Assembly (NCBI GenBank): GCA_017618275.1
Contig: JAFZUS010000034.1
Coordinates: 1 to 38,606, forward strand
Direction: 5' to 3'
Length of the DNA: 38,606 bases
DNA from: Prevotella sp.
Lineage (GTDB): Bacteria; Bacteroidota; Bacteroidia; Bacteroidales; Bacteroidaceae
Shown here piece by piece: positions 7,526 through 15,700 of this stretch (position 1 is the stretch's first letter; each line of letters opens with the position of its first letter). The translations under genes were made by a program, and so were the position numbers. Under the pieces are notes generated by a model that had not been told where the DNA came from, made no database searches, and worked only from the letters and a program-made list of their open reading frames with translations.

Positions 7526-8134
7526 TTATTCCCCTCCATTCAGGGAGGGGCCAGGGGTAGGTCTCCTCTTTCCAAGTATATTATACTGGTTCATCGTGAC
7601 ATCGATACCCGCCAGCACGAAACTACGAATAATCTCCACGCCCAGGTCGATGCTTGGCTGCAACTGCTGCAACTCCTCCTCACTATACTTGCCCAGCACC
7701 CAGTCCACCTGCATGCCACGAGGGAAGTCATTGCCAATACCCATGCGCAGACGGGCATAATTCTGTCCGATGAGTTGCTGGATATGTCCCAACCCGTTGT
7801 GCCCGCCATTACTACCTCCCGCCTTCAGACGGAAATCACCCAAGGGCAAGGCCACCTCGTCGCTCACCACCAGCAGACGACTCTGGTCGATGTTCTCGTG
7901 GTTGAGCCAATAGCGCACGGCATTACCACTGAGGTTCATAAAGGTCGATGGTTTCAGCAGAAACACCTTGCGCCCCTTCAGTGACGTCTCGGCCACGAAT
8001 CCATAGCGTTTGTCTTCAAAAGAAATATTGGACGCCTTCGCAAAAGCGTCCAATACCATAAATCCTGTATTGTGGCGGGTCAGTTCGTACTCGTCGCCGA
8101 CATTGCCCAGACCTACAATCAAGAACTTGTCCAT
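7526..8134 (-). CDS. pth: Peptidyl-tRNA hydrolase
   Basis: Pth releases tRNA from peptidyl-tRNA that drops off ribosomes. The 202-residue product opens MDKFLIVGLGNVGDEYELTRHNTGF, giving Asn11 and the catalytic His21. KPSTFMNLSG, VVSDE (Asp92) and GGSNGGHNGLGHI (Asn113) follow in the normal order. The last dozen residues (RPTPGPSLNGGE) are unlike the family and come from a dispersed repeat that has extended the frame. It lies 11 bases downstream of the rplY stop, the common rplY-pth pairing. Confidence 0.97.
   Translation of the reverse strand: MDKFLIVGLGNVGDEYELTRHNTGFMVLDAFAKASNISFEDKRYGFVAETSLKGRKVFLLKPSTFMNLSGNAVRYWLNHENIDQSRLLVVSDEVALPLGDFRLKAGGSNGGHNGLGHIQQLIGQNYARLRMGIGNDFPRGMQVDWVLGKYSEEELQQLQPSIDLGVEIIRSFVLAGIDVTMNQYNILGKRRPTPGPSLNGGE
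7531..7564 (+). repeat. Dispersed palindromic element, copy 2 (end of pth)
   Basis: CCCCTCC and GGAGGGG (7531-7537, 7544-7550) form a hairpin followed by a G-rich tail ending AGGTCT, matching copy 1 at 7437-7475 in opposite orientation. On the minus strand it encodes the last residues of Pth (RPTPGPSLNGGE). Elements of this kind are scattered in many Bacteroidetes genomes. Confidence 0.8.
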
Positions 8135-8145
8135 CAGCAGCCTGA

Positions 8146-8751
8146 TTAAGCCTGCTCAGCGTCTGCAGCAGCGGCAGCAGAGCGGGAAGCACGAGTTGCC
8201 TTCACGGAGCATACGACCACCTCGGGAGAGGTTGCAATTTCAAGACCCTCGAAACTCAGGGCACCCACCTTGATAGCCTTACCCAACTGGAGGTTGGTCA
8301 CATCGATATTGAGCACCTCAGGAATCTGCTTGTAAGGAGCGGTGACGTTGATCTTACGGATGGAGAGGTTCAACTTACCACCGTCGCGCACACCCTGTGC
8401 CAGACCATTCAACTTCACGGGGATGCCAATGGTGATGGGCTTCGACTCTGTCACCTCGTAGAAATCGGCATGAATCAGAGCATCGGTTGTCGGATGGAAC
8501 TGGAGTTCCTTGATGACAGCCTTGTGAGCCTCGCCCTCGATATCGAGATTGATGACGTACACCTCAGGGGTATACACAGCCTTGCGGAGTTCAGCGAATG
8601 ATGCACAGAATGCGAATGCCTCAGGCAAGCCATTCTCATTCTTCTTCTCACCATAGATATTACAGGGAACCATACCCTCCTTACGGAGTTGCTTTGAAGC
8701 CTTCTTTCCAGTGGCGGCGCGCTTCTGGCCTTTTACACTAATTTCTTTCAT
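8146..8751 (-). CDS. rplY: 50S ribosomal protein L25 (Ctc form)
   Basis: L25 binds 5S rRNA in the large subunit. The 201-residue product is the long CTC form: an N-terminal L25 domain (VKGQKRAATGKKASKQLRKEG, then PCNIYGEKK) and the C-terminal TL5 beta-domain from about residue 95, containing IPVKLNGLAQGVRDGGKLNLS. The end is alanine-rich (SRSAAAAADAEQA). It is the first gene of the operon that runs through pth and ends at queF. A well-formed promoter at 8841-8872 gives a leader of roughly 85 bases. Confidence 0.97.
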   Translation of the reverse strand: MKEISVKGQKRAATGKKASKQLRKEGMVPCNIYGEKKNENGLPEAFAFCASFAELRKAVYTPEVYVINLDIEGEAHKAVIKELQFHPTTDALIHADFYEVTESKPITIGIPVKLNGLAQGVRDGGKLNLSIRKINVTAPYKQIPEVLNIDVTNLQLGKAIKVGALSFEGLEIATSPEVVVCSVKATRASRSAAAAADAEQA

Positions 8752-8840
8752 AATTGTGTTACTCTAAAATTAAGTTGTTAATACTGTGCTTAATTCACCA
8801 TCACACGAGTTTTTTCGTTGTGCTTTCGGAAAAAGCGCTG

Positions 8841-8872
8841 CAAAGGTACGAATAAGTGAGCAAAAAACCAAA
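8841..8872 (-). promoter_or_regulatory. Promoter of the rplY-pth-queF operon
   Basis: On the minus strand TTTG (8869-8872), a 20-base spacer and TACCTTTG (8841-8848) match the Bacteroidetes primary-sigma consensus. Confidence 0.82.
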
Positions 8873-8918
8873 TTGATAATTGAAAATTTTGCTTTTTAAC
8901 TATTTTTTCTTTCTTTTT

Positions 8919-8950
8919 TTTGCATAATCAGGGAAAAATATCTAATTTTG
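8919..8950 (+). promoter_or_regulatory. Promoter of the nusB-yajC-ybbR-coaE operon
   Basis: TTTG (8919-8922), a 20-base spacer and TAATTTTG (8943-8950) match the Bacteroidetes consensus. The leader to the nusB ATG would be about 38 bases. It is divergent from the rplY promoter, with roughly 46 bases between the two -33 elements. Confidence 0.82.
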
Positions 8951-8993
8951 CAAACGTAAACTTAAAAATATAAACTTAAAAGCATCAAGTGAG

Positions 8994-10028
8994 ATGATCA
9001 ATAGAGAAATTATCCGTACAAAGATTGTTCAGTTAACCTATGCGTACTATCAAAACGGTAACAAGAACATCGACTCGGCAGAGAAGGAATTATTCTTCAG
9101 TCTGTCAAAGGCCTATGACCTTTACAATTACCTGCTTGCCCTCATCGTGGCTGTCACGAAAGAGGCTCGCCGTCGTAATGAGGTACTCACCGCCCGTGCC
9201 CAGAGAGAAGGTACGGAAGCACCCTCGCAGAAATTCGCCCTTAACAGGTTTGCCCTGCAGTTGGAAGAGAACAAAGAACTCAACGAGTTCGTCAGCACCC
9301 TGAAGCATACGTGGAATGACGATCAGGAGTTCGTGGCAAAACTGTACGAACTCATCGAGGGCAGCGATATCTATCAGGAGTATATGGCCAGCACAGTTGA
9401 CAACTATGATGCCGACCGTGAACTGTGGCGCAAGATCTACCGCACGCTCATCCAGAACAACCCCGACCTGGATGTGGTTCTTGAAGAGGTCAGCCTCTAC
9501 TGGAACGACGACAAGGAGATTGTTGACACCTTCGTTCTGAAGACGATCAAGCGCTTTGACGAGCAGAACGGTGCCAAACAGGAACTGCTACCCGAGTGGG
9601 ACAGCGACGAGGAGAAGGACTTCGCTCGCAAACTGTTCCGTGCTGCCATCCTCAATGCCGACGAGTACCAGCGCTATATGAGTGAAGCATCGCGCAACTG
9701 GGACTTTTCACGATTGGCTTATATGGATGTAGTCATCATGCAGATTGCCATTGCCGAGATGCTCACCTTCCCCAACATCCCCATCAGCGTCACCATCAAC
9801 GAGTTCGTCGATTTGGCTAAACTCTACTCCACCCATAAGAGTGGCGGATATATCAACGGCATGCTCGACGCCATCGCCCGTCACCTCATCGACACGGGCA
9901 AACTGGTCAAGTTTATCGACCCGAAGCCAGAGAAGCCCGCCAAGGTCCCCAAGGCTCCCAAGGTGATGAAGGCCGTTAAGGTAAAGCCTTCCGGCAGGAA
10001 ACGCATCATTAGGAACAAAGAAGAATAA
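8994..10028 (+). CDS. nusB: Transcription antitermination factor NusB, long Bacteroidetes form
   Basis: NusB, with S10/NusE, binds boxA RNA and supports antitermination during rRNA synthesis. The product is 344 residues, far longer than the roughly 140 of E. coli NusB. The recognisable domain is C-terminal, about residues 205-305, with ARKLFRAAILNADEYQRY, then VVIMQIAIAEMLTFPNIPISVTINEFVDLAKLYS and GYINGMLDAIARHL. The N-terminal 200 residues are helical and charged, start MINREIIRTKIVQLTYAYYQ, and look like a degenerate second NusB-type helical unit. The C-terminal tail is very basic (KPAKVPKAPKVMKAVKVKPSGRK region). It heads the yajC operon. Confidence 0.93.
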   Translation: MINREIIRTKIVQLTYAYYQNGNKNIDSAEKELFFSLSKAYDLYNYLLALIVAVTKEARRRNEVLTARAQREGTEAPSQKFALNRFALQLEENKELNEFVSTLKHTWNDDQEFVAKLYELIEGSDIYQEYMASTVDNYDADRELWRKIYRTLIQNNPDLDVVLEEVSLYWNDDKEIVDTFVLKTIKRFDEQNGAKQELLPEWDSDEEKDFARKLFRAAILNADEYQRYMSEASRNWDFSRLAYMDVVIMQIAIAEMLTFPNIPISVTINEFVDLAKLYSTHKSGGYINGMLDAIARHLIDTGKLVKFIDPKPEKPAKVPKAPKVMKAVKVKPSGRKRIIRNKEE

Positions 10029-10052
10029 CACATATAATATATTATAAGGAAT

Positions 10053-10373
10053 ATGACAAATTTGATTTTGGTTGCCCAGGCAGCAGGACAAGGAAGCGGA
10101 ATGAGTATGATCATCATGATGGTGGCCATCTTCGCCATCATGTGGTTTTTCATGATCAAACCGCAACAGAAGAAGCAGAAGGAAATCCAGAAATTCCAGA
10201 ACGAACTGACAGAAGGCACGGAGGTGGTCACTGGCGGTGGCATCCACGGTGTCGTGAAAAGCATCGACCTCGCCAAGAATACTGTCGACATAAAGATTGC
10301 CCGCGACGTGGTCGTAACCGTTGAGAAGACCTCCGTCTACAGGGATATGGGCAGTGCCCCTATTCAAAAATAG
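10053..10373 (+). CDS. yajC: Preprotein translocase subunit YajC
   Basis: The 106-residue product has a short N-terminus, one membrane helix (about residues 17-36, MSMIIMMVAIFAIMWFFM) and the diagnostic IKPQQKKQKEIQKF cytoplasmic start, followed by VVTGGGIHGVVKSI, as in YajC. YajC joins SecDF at the Sec translocon. It lies 24 bases downstream of nusB and 9 bases upstream of the ybbR-like gene, so the four genes form one operon. Confidence 0.96.
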   Translation: MTNLILVAQAAGQGSGMSMIIMMVAIFAIMWFFMIKPQQKKQKEIQKFQNELTEGTEVVTGGGIHGVVKSIDLAKNTVDIKIARDVVVTVEKTSVYRDMGSAPIQK

Positions 10374-10382
10374 TCAACCTGC

Positions 10383-11366
10383 ATGCGGAAGTTTTGGAAA
10401 GTCCTCAAGAGACTCCTGTTCAGCAAAGGTAACAAGGAGTTTCTGCTCTTTTTATTCTTCCTGGCACTCTCTGGTGTGTTCTGGCTCTTTATGACCCTGA
10501 ACGAAACCTATGAACGGGAGTTCAGTATTCCCGTCACCATCACCAATGTCCCCAAGAACGTGGTGCTCACGTCCGATGAGACCGACACCATACGTGTGAC
10601 CATCCGCGACAAGGGCATCACCCTTGTCACCTATATGTATGGCGATGGCCTGAAGAACATCAATGTTCATTTCAACTCCTACGCCCGTAATAATGGCATG
10701 GGCATCATCTCCGCCCCTGAACTGCAGAAACTGGTCTACCAGCAACTTGCCAACAGTTCACATATCACGTCCGTCAAGCCGGAAAAACTGGAGTACTACT
10801 TCAACTACGGCGCCAAGAAACGCGTCCCCGTCAGGTGGAGCGGCCGTGTCATCCCCGACGAACTCTATTTCATCTCCCGTGTACAGTACTGGCCTGACAG
10901 TGTCGATGTGTATGCCTCTACGGAGAAACTCGACAGCATCAACACCATGTATACTGAGCAGTTGAACTATGCCAACTTCCGCGACACACTGTTCGTCAAC
11001 GTTCATCTCTCCAGGAGCAAGGGTGTGAAGACCGTACCAGACATGGTCAAGATTGGCTTCTTTACCGATGTACTCACCGACGAGGAAATCGAGGGCGTAC
11101 CCATTCAAGGCATCAACATGCCCCCAGGCAAAGTGCTGCGCACCTTCCCTTCCAGGGTCACCGTCCATTTCGTCACAGGTGTCAGCGTCTACAAGAATCT
11201 GACATACGAGGACTTCACCGTCGTAGCCGACTATCTTGAGATGAAGGCCAATCCCTCGGAGAAGTGCCGTATCTACCTGAAGAAGGTACCTTCTGGCATC
11301 TCACGTGCCCGTCTGAGCATTGATGCGGTAGACTATCTCATCGAAGAAGACCAGAGCGACCTATGA
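10383..11366 (+). CDS. YbbR-like domain protein
   Basis: The 327-residue product has a basic N-terminus, one membrane helix (about residues 20-40, KEFLLFLFFLALSGVFWLFM), then NETYEREFSIPVTITNVPKNVV, the usual start of the extracytoplasmic YbbR domains. One clear and one weaker beta-rich YbbR repeat can be read. In Firmicutes YbbR/CdaR regulates diadenylate cyclase; whether that applies here is unknown, and no cyclase gene is nearby. The stop overlaps the coaE start by four bases (11363-11366). Confidence 0.88.
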   Translation: MRKFWKVLKRLLFSKGNKEFLLFLFFLALSGVFWLFMTLNETYEREFSIPVTITNVPKNVVLTSDETDTIRVTIRDKGITLVTYMYGDGLKNINVHFNSYARNNGMGIISAPELQKLVYQQLANSSHITSVKPEKLEYYFNYGAKKRVPVRWSGRVIPDELYFISRVQYWPDSVDVYASTEKLDSINTMYTEQLNYANFRDTLFVNVHLSRSKGVKTVPDMVKIGFFTDVLTDEEIEGVPIQGINMPPGKVLRTFPSRVTVHFVTGVSVYKNLTYEDFTVVADYLEMKANPSEKCRIYLKKVPSGISRARLSIDAVDYLIEEDQSDL

Positions 11367-12325
11367 AGATTGGCATCACAGGCGGCATCGGCAGCGGTAA
11401 GAGTTATGTCTGCAAGCGGTTAGAGGCCCGTGGCATCCACGTCTACGACTGCGACAGCGCCGCCAAGCGCCTTATCCGCACCTCACCCGAACTCCAACAG
11501 CAGTTGAAGGCACTGGTGGGTTCGCTCGAGAAGGCCGACATAGCCAAGTTCTTGTTAGAGTCCGAGGAAAACGCCAAGGCCATCGATGCCATCGTCCACC
11601 CAGCCGTCTTCCGCGACTTCGAGCAGAGCGGCCTGCAATGGATGGAGAGCGCCATCCTCTACGAGTCGGGTGCCATCCGCTTGGTCGACAAGGCCATCGT
11701 AGTCACCGCCCCCGACGAAGTGCGCATCCGCCGCGTCATGGAGCGCGACCATATCTCGCGCGAAAAAGTCTTGGAATGGATGAGCCGCCAACTGCCACAG
11801 GACGAGGTACGCCGCCGAGCCCACTTCGAGATCGTCAACGACGGCACAGCAGATATCGATAAACAAATCAATAAAATATTAAATGCAATGAAAGAAACAA
11901 TTTTAGCCATTGCCGGTAAGCCCGGCCTTTACAAACTCGTCACACGAGGCAAGAACAGCCTCATCGTCGAAGCCCTTGACGCCACCCATCGCCGTCAGCC
12001 CGCCTTCGCCACCGACCGCATCACGTCCTTAGGCGATGTCGCCATGTTCACCGAGACCGACGACGTGCCCCTGATGGATGTCCTCGAGAACCTCAAGACC
12101 CTCGAAGAAGGCAAGAAAGCCAGCATCGACGAGAAGAAAGCCTCCGGCAAGGAGTTGCAGGACTACTTCACCAAGGTGCTCCCCGAGTGGGACCGCGACC
12201 GTGTGCAGAACAGTCACATCAAGAAACTCATCTCCTGGTATAACATCCTCGTCGAGGCAGGCATCACAGACTTCAAGTCCGACGTTGCGCCCACCGAAGG
12301 CGACAACATTGACGACAGACAATAA
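11363..12325 (+). CDS. coaE: Dephospho-CoA kinase fused to a DUF5606 domain
   Basis: CoaE phosphorylates the 3'-hydroxyl of dephospho-CoA, the last step of CoA synthesis. Residues 1-175 carry the kinase: P-loop GGIGSGKS (7-14), YDCDSAAKRLI, HPAVF, the lid with RVMERDHIS and REKVLEWMSRQLPQDEVRRRA, and FEIVNDGTADIDKQI. Without a stop the frame continues at residue 176 into MKETILAIAGKPGLYKLVTR and NSLIVEALDATHRRQPAF, which I recognise as a DUF5606 protein, usually a separate small gene. Its N-terminal Met codon (11888) is intact, so it might also be translated separately. Function of DUF5606 is unknown. The end is acidic (PTEGDNIDDRQ). Last gene of the nusB operon. Confidence 0.9.
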   Translation: MKIGITGGIGSGKSYVCKRLEARGIHVYDCDSAAKRLIRTSPELQQQLKALVGSLEKADIAKFLLESEENAKAIDAIVHPAVFRDFEQSGLQWMESAILYESGAIRLVDKAIVVTAPDEVRIRRVMERDHISREKVLEWMSRQLPQDEVRRRAHFEIVNDGTADIDKQINKILNAMKETILAIAGKPGLYKLVTRGKNSLIVEALDATHRRQPAFATDRITSLGDVAMFTETDDVPLMDVLENLKTLEEGKKASIDEKKASGKELQDYFTKVLPEWDRDRVQNSHIKKLISWYNILVEAGITDFKSDVAPTEGDNIDDRQ

Positions 12326-12377
12326 GACTAAAGGGCCACGGCCCGATCTACTAAGGGGCTCCCTACCCCATCTCATC

Positions 12378-12410
12378 AAGAAAGGCACCCGCTAGGATGC
12401 CTTTCTTTGT
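12378..12410. terminator. Bidirectional terminator between coaE-DUF5606 and the outer-membrane barrel gene
   Basis: A 10-bp stem, AAGAAAGGCA (12378-12387) with TGCCTTTCTT (12398-12407), has a 10-base loop and a T-rich 3' flank. It lies between convergent genes and could serve both. Confidence 0.75.
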
Positions 12411-12435
12411 ATTTCGTTCAAAACATTGTGGGGCT

Positions 12436-15400
12436 TTAGAATCTGCCGCCGCCGAAGCCGCCGCCGCCGCCCATCGGCATACCGCCTCCGAAGCCGCCTC
12501 CGCCCATCGGCATACCGCCTCCGAAGCCGCCACCGCCACGACGATTGCCACCACCGCCGCCCATCGGCATTCCGCCCATCGGCATTCCGCCCATCATGCC
12601 TCTACGAGAAGCACGGGTTCCGAAGAAGTTCAGACGATAACTGGCACGGAACATGATGTAACTGTTGATGGCATTGTACTCGTTGTCGGTACGGGCCATA
12701 GCACTGATGGTCGTTGAGAAATTGGACTGCTGAGCAAGGATGTCGTAGAACTGCAATGAGAGGGTCAGCGGCTTGCCCTTGAGCAGGCTCTGAGAAATCT
12801 GCGCATTCCAGATGAGTTCGTTGGTGTTCATCGAGGCATCATCATAACCACGACGGCTGTTCATGCTGATATCCGTTGTGATCTGTGTGCCCCAGGGCAG
12901 ATAGATCGTAGAGTTCGCACCGTAGGAGTAGGTCCAGGTGTCGAGGTTTGACTGCGGCTGCAGTTTGTTACGGGTCGAGTTGTAGTTCACCGATCCGTTG
13001 AGTTCCAACTCAAACCAGTCGTTACGATAACCGAATCCCAGACGTCCACCGATATTGTTCTGATTGGTAGAGTTTCTCTTGGTCTCCATGGTCTGACGAT
13101 CTGCAACAAAACCTACACGGTGGTTGAAGTTCTCGTTCAAAGAGAAATTGTAGGTGAAGTAACCTAATGAGTCGATGGCTGAACTCCACATGAAGTTACC
13201 GCCGGCATTCCAGTTACCGTTGATATTCTCAGGACGTGACTCCTGTCCACCGATATCGGTAAATCTCACCACATTGGCAATGCTGTTCATGGTGGTCGAG
13301 AAGTTCAGGTTGGCGTTGATCATGCGCTGATGATTCATAACGTAGTTGTTGAAGCGCAGGTTGAAACTCTGTGTGAACGAAGGCTTCAGGTCGGGGTTAC
13401 CAGTGGTCTTGTTCAACGGGTTGGTATCGTCGTTGATCACGAGCAACTGGTCGATAGACGGCTGGCTGGTGTTACCACGATACTGGAACTGGAGACTACC
13501 CTGCTGTGTGAAGCGCCAGCGGAAGTTGGCTGTCGGGCTCCAGTTGGTCACCGTACGGTTCACAACGGTGTCGACACCTAAGTAGCGCTGTGTGTACTCC
13601 GAGGTCTGCGGAATGATCTGGACACCCACATTGAAATCGTAGGTATCGCGGATGAAGCGCAGCATAACCTCACCAGTGTGGATATAGTTCTTGTATGCAG
13701 AGTAACGGCTCTGGTCCTTGCTGTAATACTTATCACCACTCTGGGGGTTATAATTATTGCTACCATCGAATCTACTGACCTGATCGAAATACTCGCTCCA
13801 GTTACGATATTGAGGAATGATCTCATTAAAGTCCATACCATAATTAGGATCCTTATTGGGATTATTCAGAAGAGGTCTTGAATAGTCGAACGTCTGACGG
13901 TCGTTCTCGTTATAGCGATACTGGAAGGTATAACTGAACTGCAGGAAGGTAGCGTAGGCGATTGGCTCACTATAGGTTGCACGTGCGCTGTAGTCCCACG
14001 ACTTGGTCGGCGTCAGGTTGTAACGGTTGGCCTGATAATTGTCGAGTCCGCTGACACCATTGTAGGTTGCGGTCTTTCCCTGGAAGTATTTCGTCTTGTT
14101 GCTCGACAACTGCTGATTCTCGTTGTTGCTGTAGTTACCAGTCAACTGTACGGTGATGTTACGTCCTCTGCCGTTGAGCAGACGGTTGATCTGCAGGGTA
14201 CCGCCGAGACGTTTGTTCTCACCATAGCCCAGCGACTTGTTGTCGCTACTGTTGACGATGTAAGCAGCCAGGTCGCCACCATTCTTCACAATCTCAGCCA
14301 TAACGGCTGCGTCGAGTTGGTAGTTAACATACGAGTAGGGATTATCGTTGAACGTAGCGGAAGTGTTCCAACTACGGCTGTCGTTGGTGCCAAAACTCCA
14401 GTTGGGGCGGAAGGCAATGTTCCACAGGGTATCGGGCGTCCACTCGAGACGTCCCTGAACGCTCCAGTTGGTAGAACGGGAATAACTCTGGTTGATGGAG
14501 TTCGTAATATTTTTCAATTTTTCGTCGCCAGTGAAGTTATCCGTGAAACGGCGTGACCAAGAGTCGCCATCACGATGGTTCCAGTTCACACTGGCCTGTG
14601 CAACAATCAGTTTCGGCTTCTCGTAGTTGAAGTTCACCATACCGGTCTTGGCAGCATTCAGGCCACCGCCGCCCATGCCCATACCGCCACCGAAGCGTCG
14701 GCCACCACCGCCGCCCATACCTTGGTCGTTGGTATTGTTGGCATTGAGCATACCCATCACGCGGTAGTCGTCACGCATATACATACCAAACAGACGACCA
14801 GAGTAACGGTCCTTGGTACCAATACCCAGGTCGGCATTCATCATCGTACCGCGGTTCATACCAGCACGGATGCCGAAGTCGAGCACCGTCTGCTCGTTAC
14901 CGTCGTCGATACCAGTGATACGGGCCAGGTCGCTCTTCTCATCATACGCACGAACCTTTTCAATAATAGAGGTAGGCAGATTCTTCAGAGCCGTCTTGGC
15001 ATCACCGAAGTCCTTACCGTCGACCTTGATCTTCTGTACTTGCTTACCATTGATGGTAATGTTACCATTTTCGTCGATATCGGCACCTGGCATACGCTTT
15101 ACCAGTTCCTCCACCACTGAGCCTTCCGGCACACGATAGGCATCGGCATTGAAGATCAGCGTGTCGCCCTTCGACTGCACCTTGGCCAAGTGGGCCGTTA
15201 CGGTGGTTCCCTTCAGCATGATAGCATCGGGCTCCAACTGGATGGTGCCTGCGCCCACGTTCTTACCCTCGATGGAAATGGCCTTTGTGTAGGTCTTGAA
15301 ACCCACGAACGTGATTCTCAAGGTGAATTTGCCATCACGAGGCACCTTGATAGAGAATGCACCATCTGTGTTTGTTACTGCATTGGCTATAACCTTCTCT

Positions 15401-15537
15401 CCACTTAATACAGAGGCTGTAGCCTGAATGACTGCTTCTTTGGTATCCGACTCAATCACCGTTCCGCTGACCGTACCTTGGGCGAATGCCGTCACTGTCG
15501 AAACCGACACTAAAATAATAACGAGTAATCTTTTCAT
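12436..15537 (-). CDS. Outer-membrane beta-barrel protein with N-terminal carboxypeptidase-regulatory-like domain and Gly/Met-rich tail
   Basis: I chose the ATG at 15537 because MKRLLVIILVSVSTVTAFAQ is a Sec signal peptide; the frame extends upstream without one. Of 1033 residues, about 21-105 form a carboxypeptidase-regulatory-like beta-sandwich (GTVSGTVIESDTKEAVIQATASV). Residues of about 120-230 resemble a TonB-receptor plug (EELVKRMPGADIDENGNITINGKQVQKI). The rest is a strand-rich barrel rich in Asn and Tyr, as in the OMP_b-brl/TonB-receptor-like families of Bacteroidetes. There is no clear TonB box and no adjacent SusD, so the substrate is unknown. Two Gly/Met-rich stretches stand out: MGGGGGRRFGGGMGMGGGG near residue 300, and the last 55 residues with GGGMPMGGGGF repeats. 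Convergent with coaE and divergent from aroB. Confidence 0.9.
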   Translation of the reverse strand: MKRLLVIILVSVSTVTAFAQGTVSGTVIESDTKEAVIQATASVLSGEKVIANAVTNTDGAFSIKVPRDGKFTLRITFVGFKTYTKAISIEGKNVGAGTIQLEPDAIMLKGTTVTAHLAKVQSKGDTLIFNADAYRVPEGSVVEELVKRMPGADIDENGNITINGKQVQKIKVDGKDFGDAKTALKNLPTSIIEKVRAYDEKSDLARITGIDDGNEQTVLDFGIRAGMNRGTMMNADLGIGTKDRYSGRLFGMYMRDDYRVMGMLNANNTNDQGMGGGGGRRFGGGMGMGGGGLNAAKTGMVNFNYEKPKLIVAQASVNWNHRDGDSWSRRFTDNFTGDEKLKNITNSINQSYSRSTNWSVQGRLEWTPDTLWNIAFRPNWSFGTNDSRSWNTSATFNDNPYSYVNYQLDAAVMAEIVKNGGDLAAYIVNSSDNKSLGYGENKRLGGTLQINRLLNGRGRNITVQLTGNYSNNENQQLSSNKTKYFQGKTATYNGVSGLDNYQANRYNLTPTKSWDYSARATYSEPIAYATFLQFSYTFQYRYNENDRQTFDYSRPLLNNPNKDPNYGMDFNEIIPQYRNWSEYFDQVSRFDGSNNYNPQSGDKYYSKDQSRYSAYKNYIHTGEVMLRFIRDTYDFNVGVQIIPQTSEYTQRYLGVDTVVNRTVTNWSPTANFRWRFTQQGSLQFQYRGNTSQPSIDQLLVINDDTNPLNKTTGNPDLKPSFTQSFNLRFNNYVMNHQRMINANLNFSTTMNSIANVVRFTDIGGQESRPENINGNWNAGGNFMWSSAIDSLGYFTYNFSLNENFNHRVGFVADRQTMETKRNSTNQNNIGGRLGFGYRNDWFELELNGSVNYNSTRNKLQPQSNLDTWTYSYGANSTIYLPWGTQITTDISMNSRRGYDDASMNTNELIWNAQISQSLLKGKPLTLSLQFYDILAQQSNFSTTISAMARTDNEYNAINSYIMFRASYRLNFFGTRASRRGMMGGMPMGGMPMGGGGGNRRGGGGFGGGMPMGGGGFGGGMPMGGGGGFGGGRF
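12440..12600 (-). repeat. Gly/Met-rich coding repeats at the C-terminus of the barrel protein
   Basis: CCCATCGGCAT recurs at 12470 and 12503, a 33-base period encoding 11 residues (GGGMPMGGGGF), with shorter repeats of GGMPM further upstream in the gene. Base composition is strongly GC-rich compared with the surrounding sequence. Confidence 0.85.
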
Positions 15538-15615
15538 TGATGTTTTTATTGTAATTTTTTGTGTTTTTGACGCATCTTGTGAAGAAAAGTTTAATGGATA
15601 TGAAAAAAAAGGGGG

Positions 15616-15623
15616 CAAATCTA
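15616..15623 (-). promoter_or_regulatory. Possible -7 element of the outer-membrane barrel gene
   Basis: TAGATTTG on the minus strand about 78 bases before the ATG. No TTTG is found at the expected upstream distance, so this is tentative. Confidence 0.35.
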
Positions 15624-15665
15624 CAATTATTTATCATTTTGTACACGATTTCAGAATAATTAATA

Positions 15666-15673
15666 TACCTTTG
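15666..15673 (+). promoter_or_regulatory. -7 element of aroB promoter
   Basis: TACCTTTG lies 27 bases before the aroB ATG. A TTTG at 15638-15641 is 24 bases upstream, longer than the usual spacer. Confidence 0.6.
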
Positions 15674-15700
15674 CACAGAATTTAAGATATCAACCAAAGC

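Noticed and set aside
8752-8993. preQ1 riboswitch or other structured leader ahead of the operon containing queF
   Set aside because: No pseudoknot-like C/A-rich aptamer pattern is visible; the space holds two divergent promoters.
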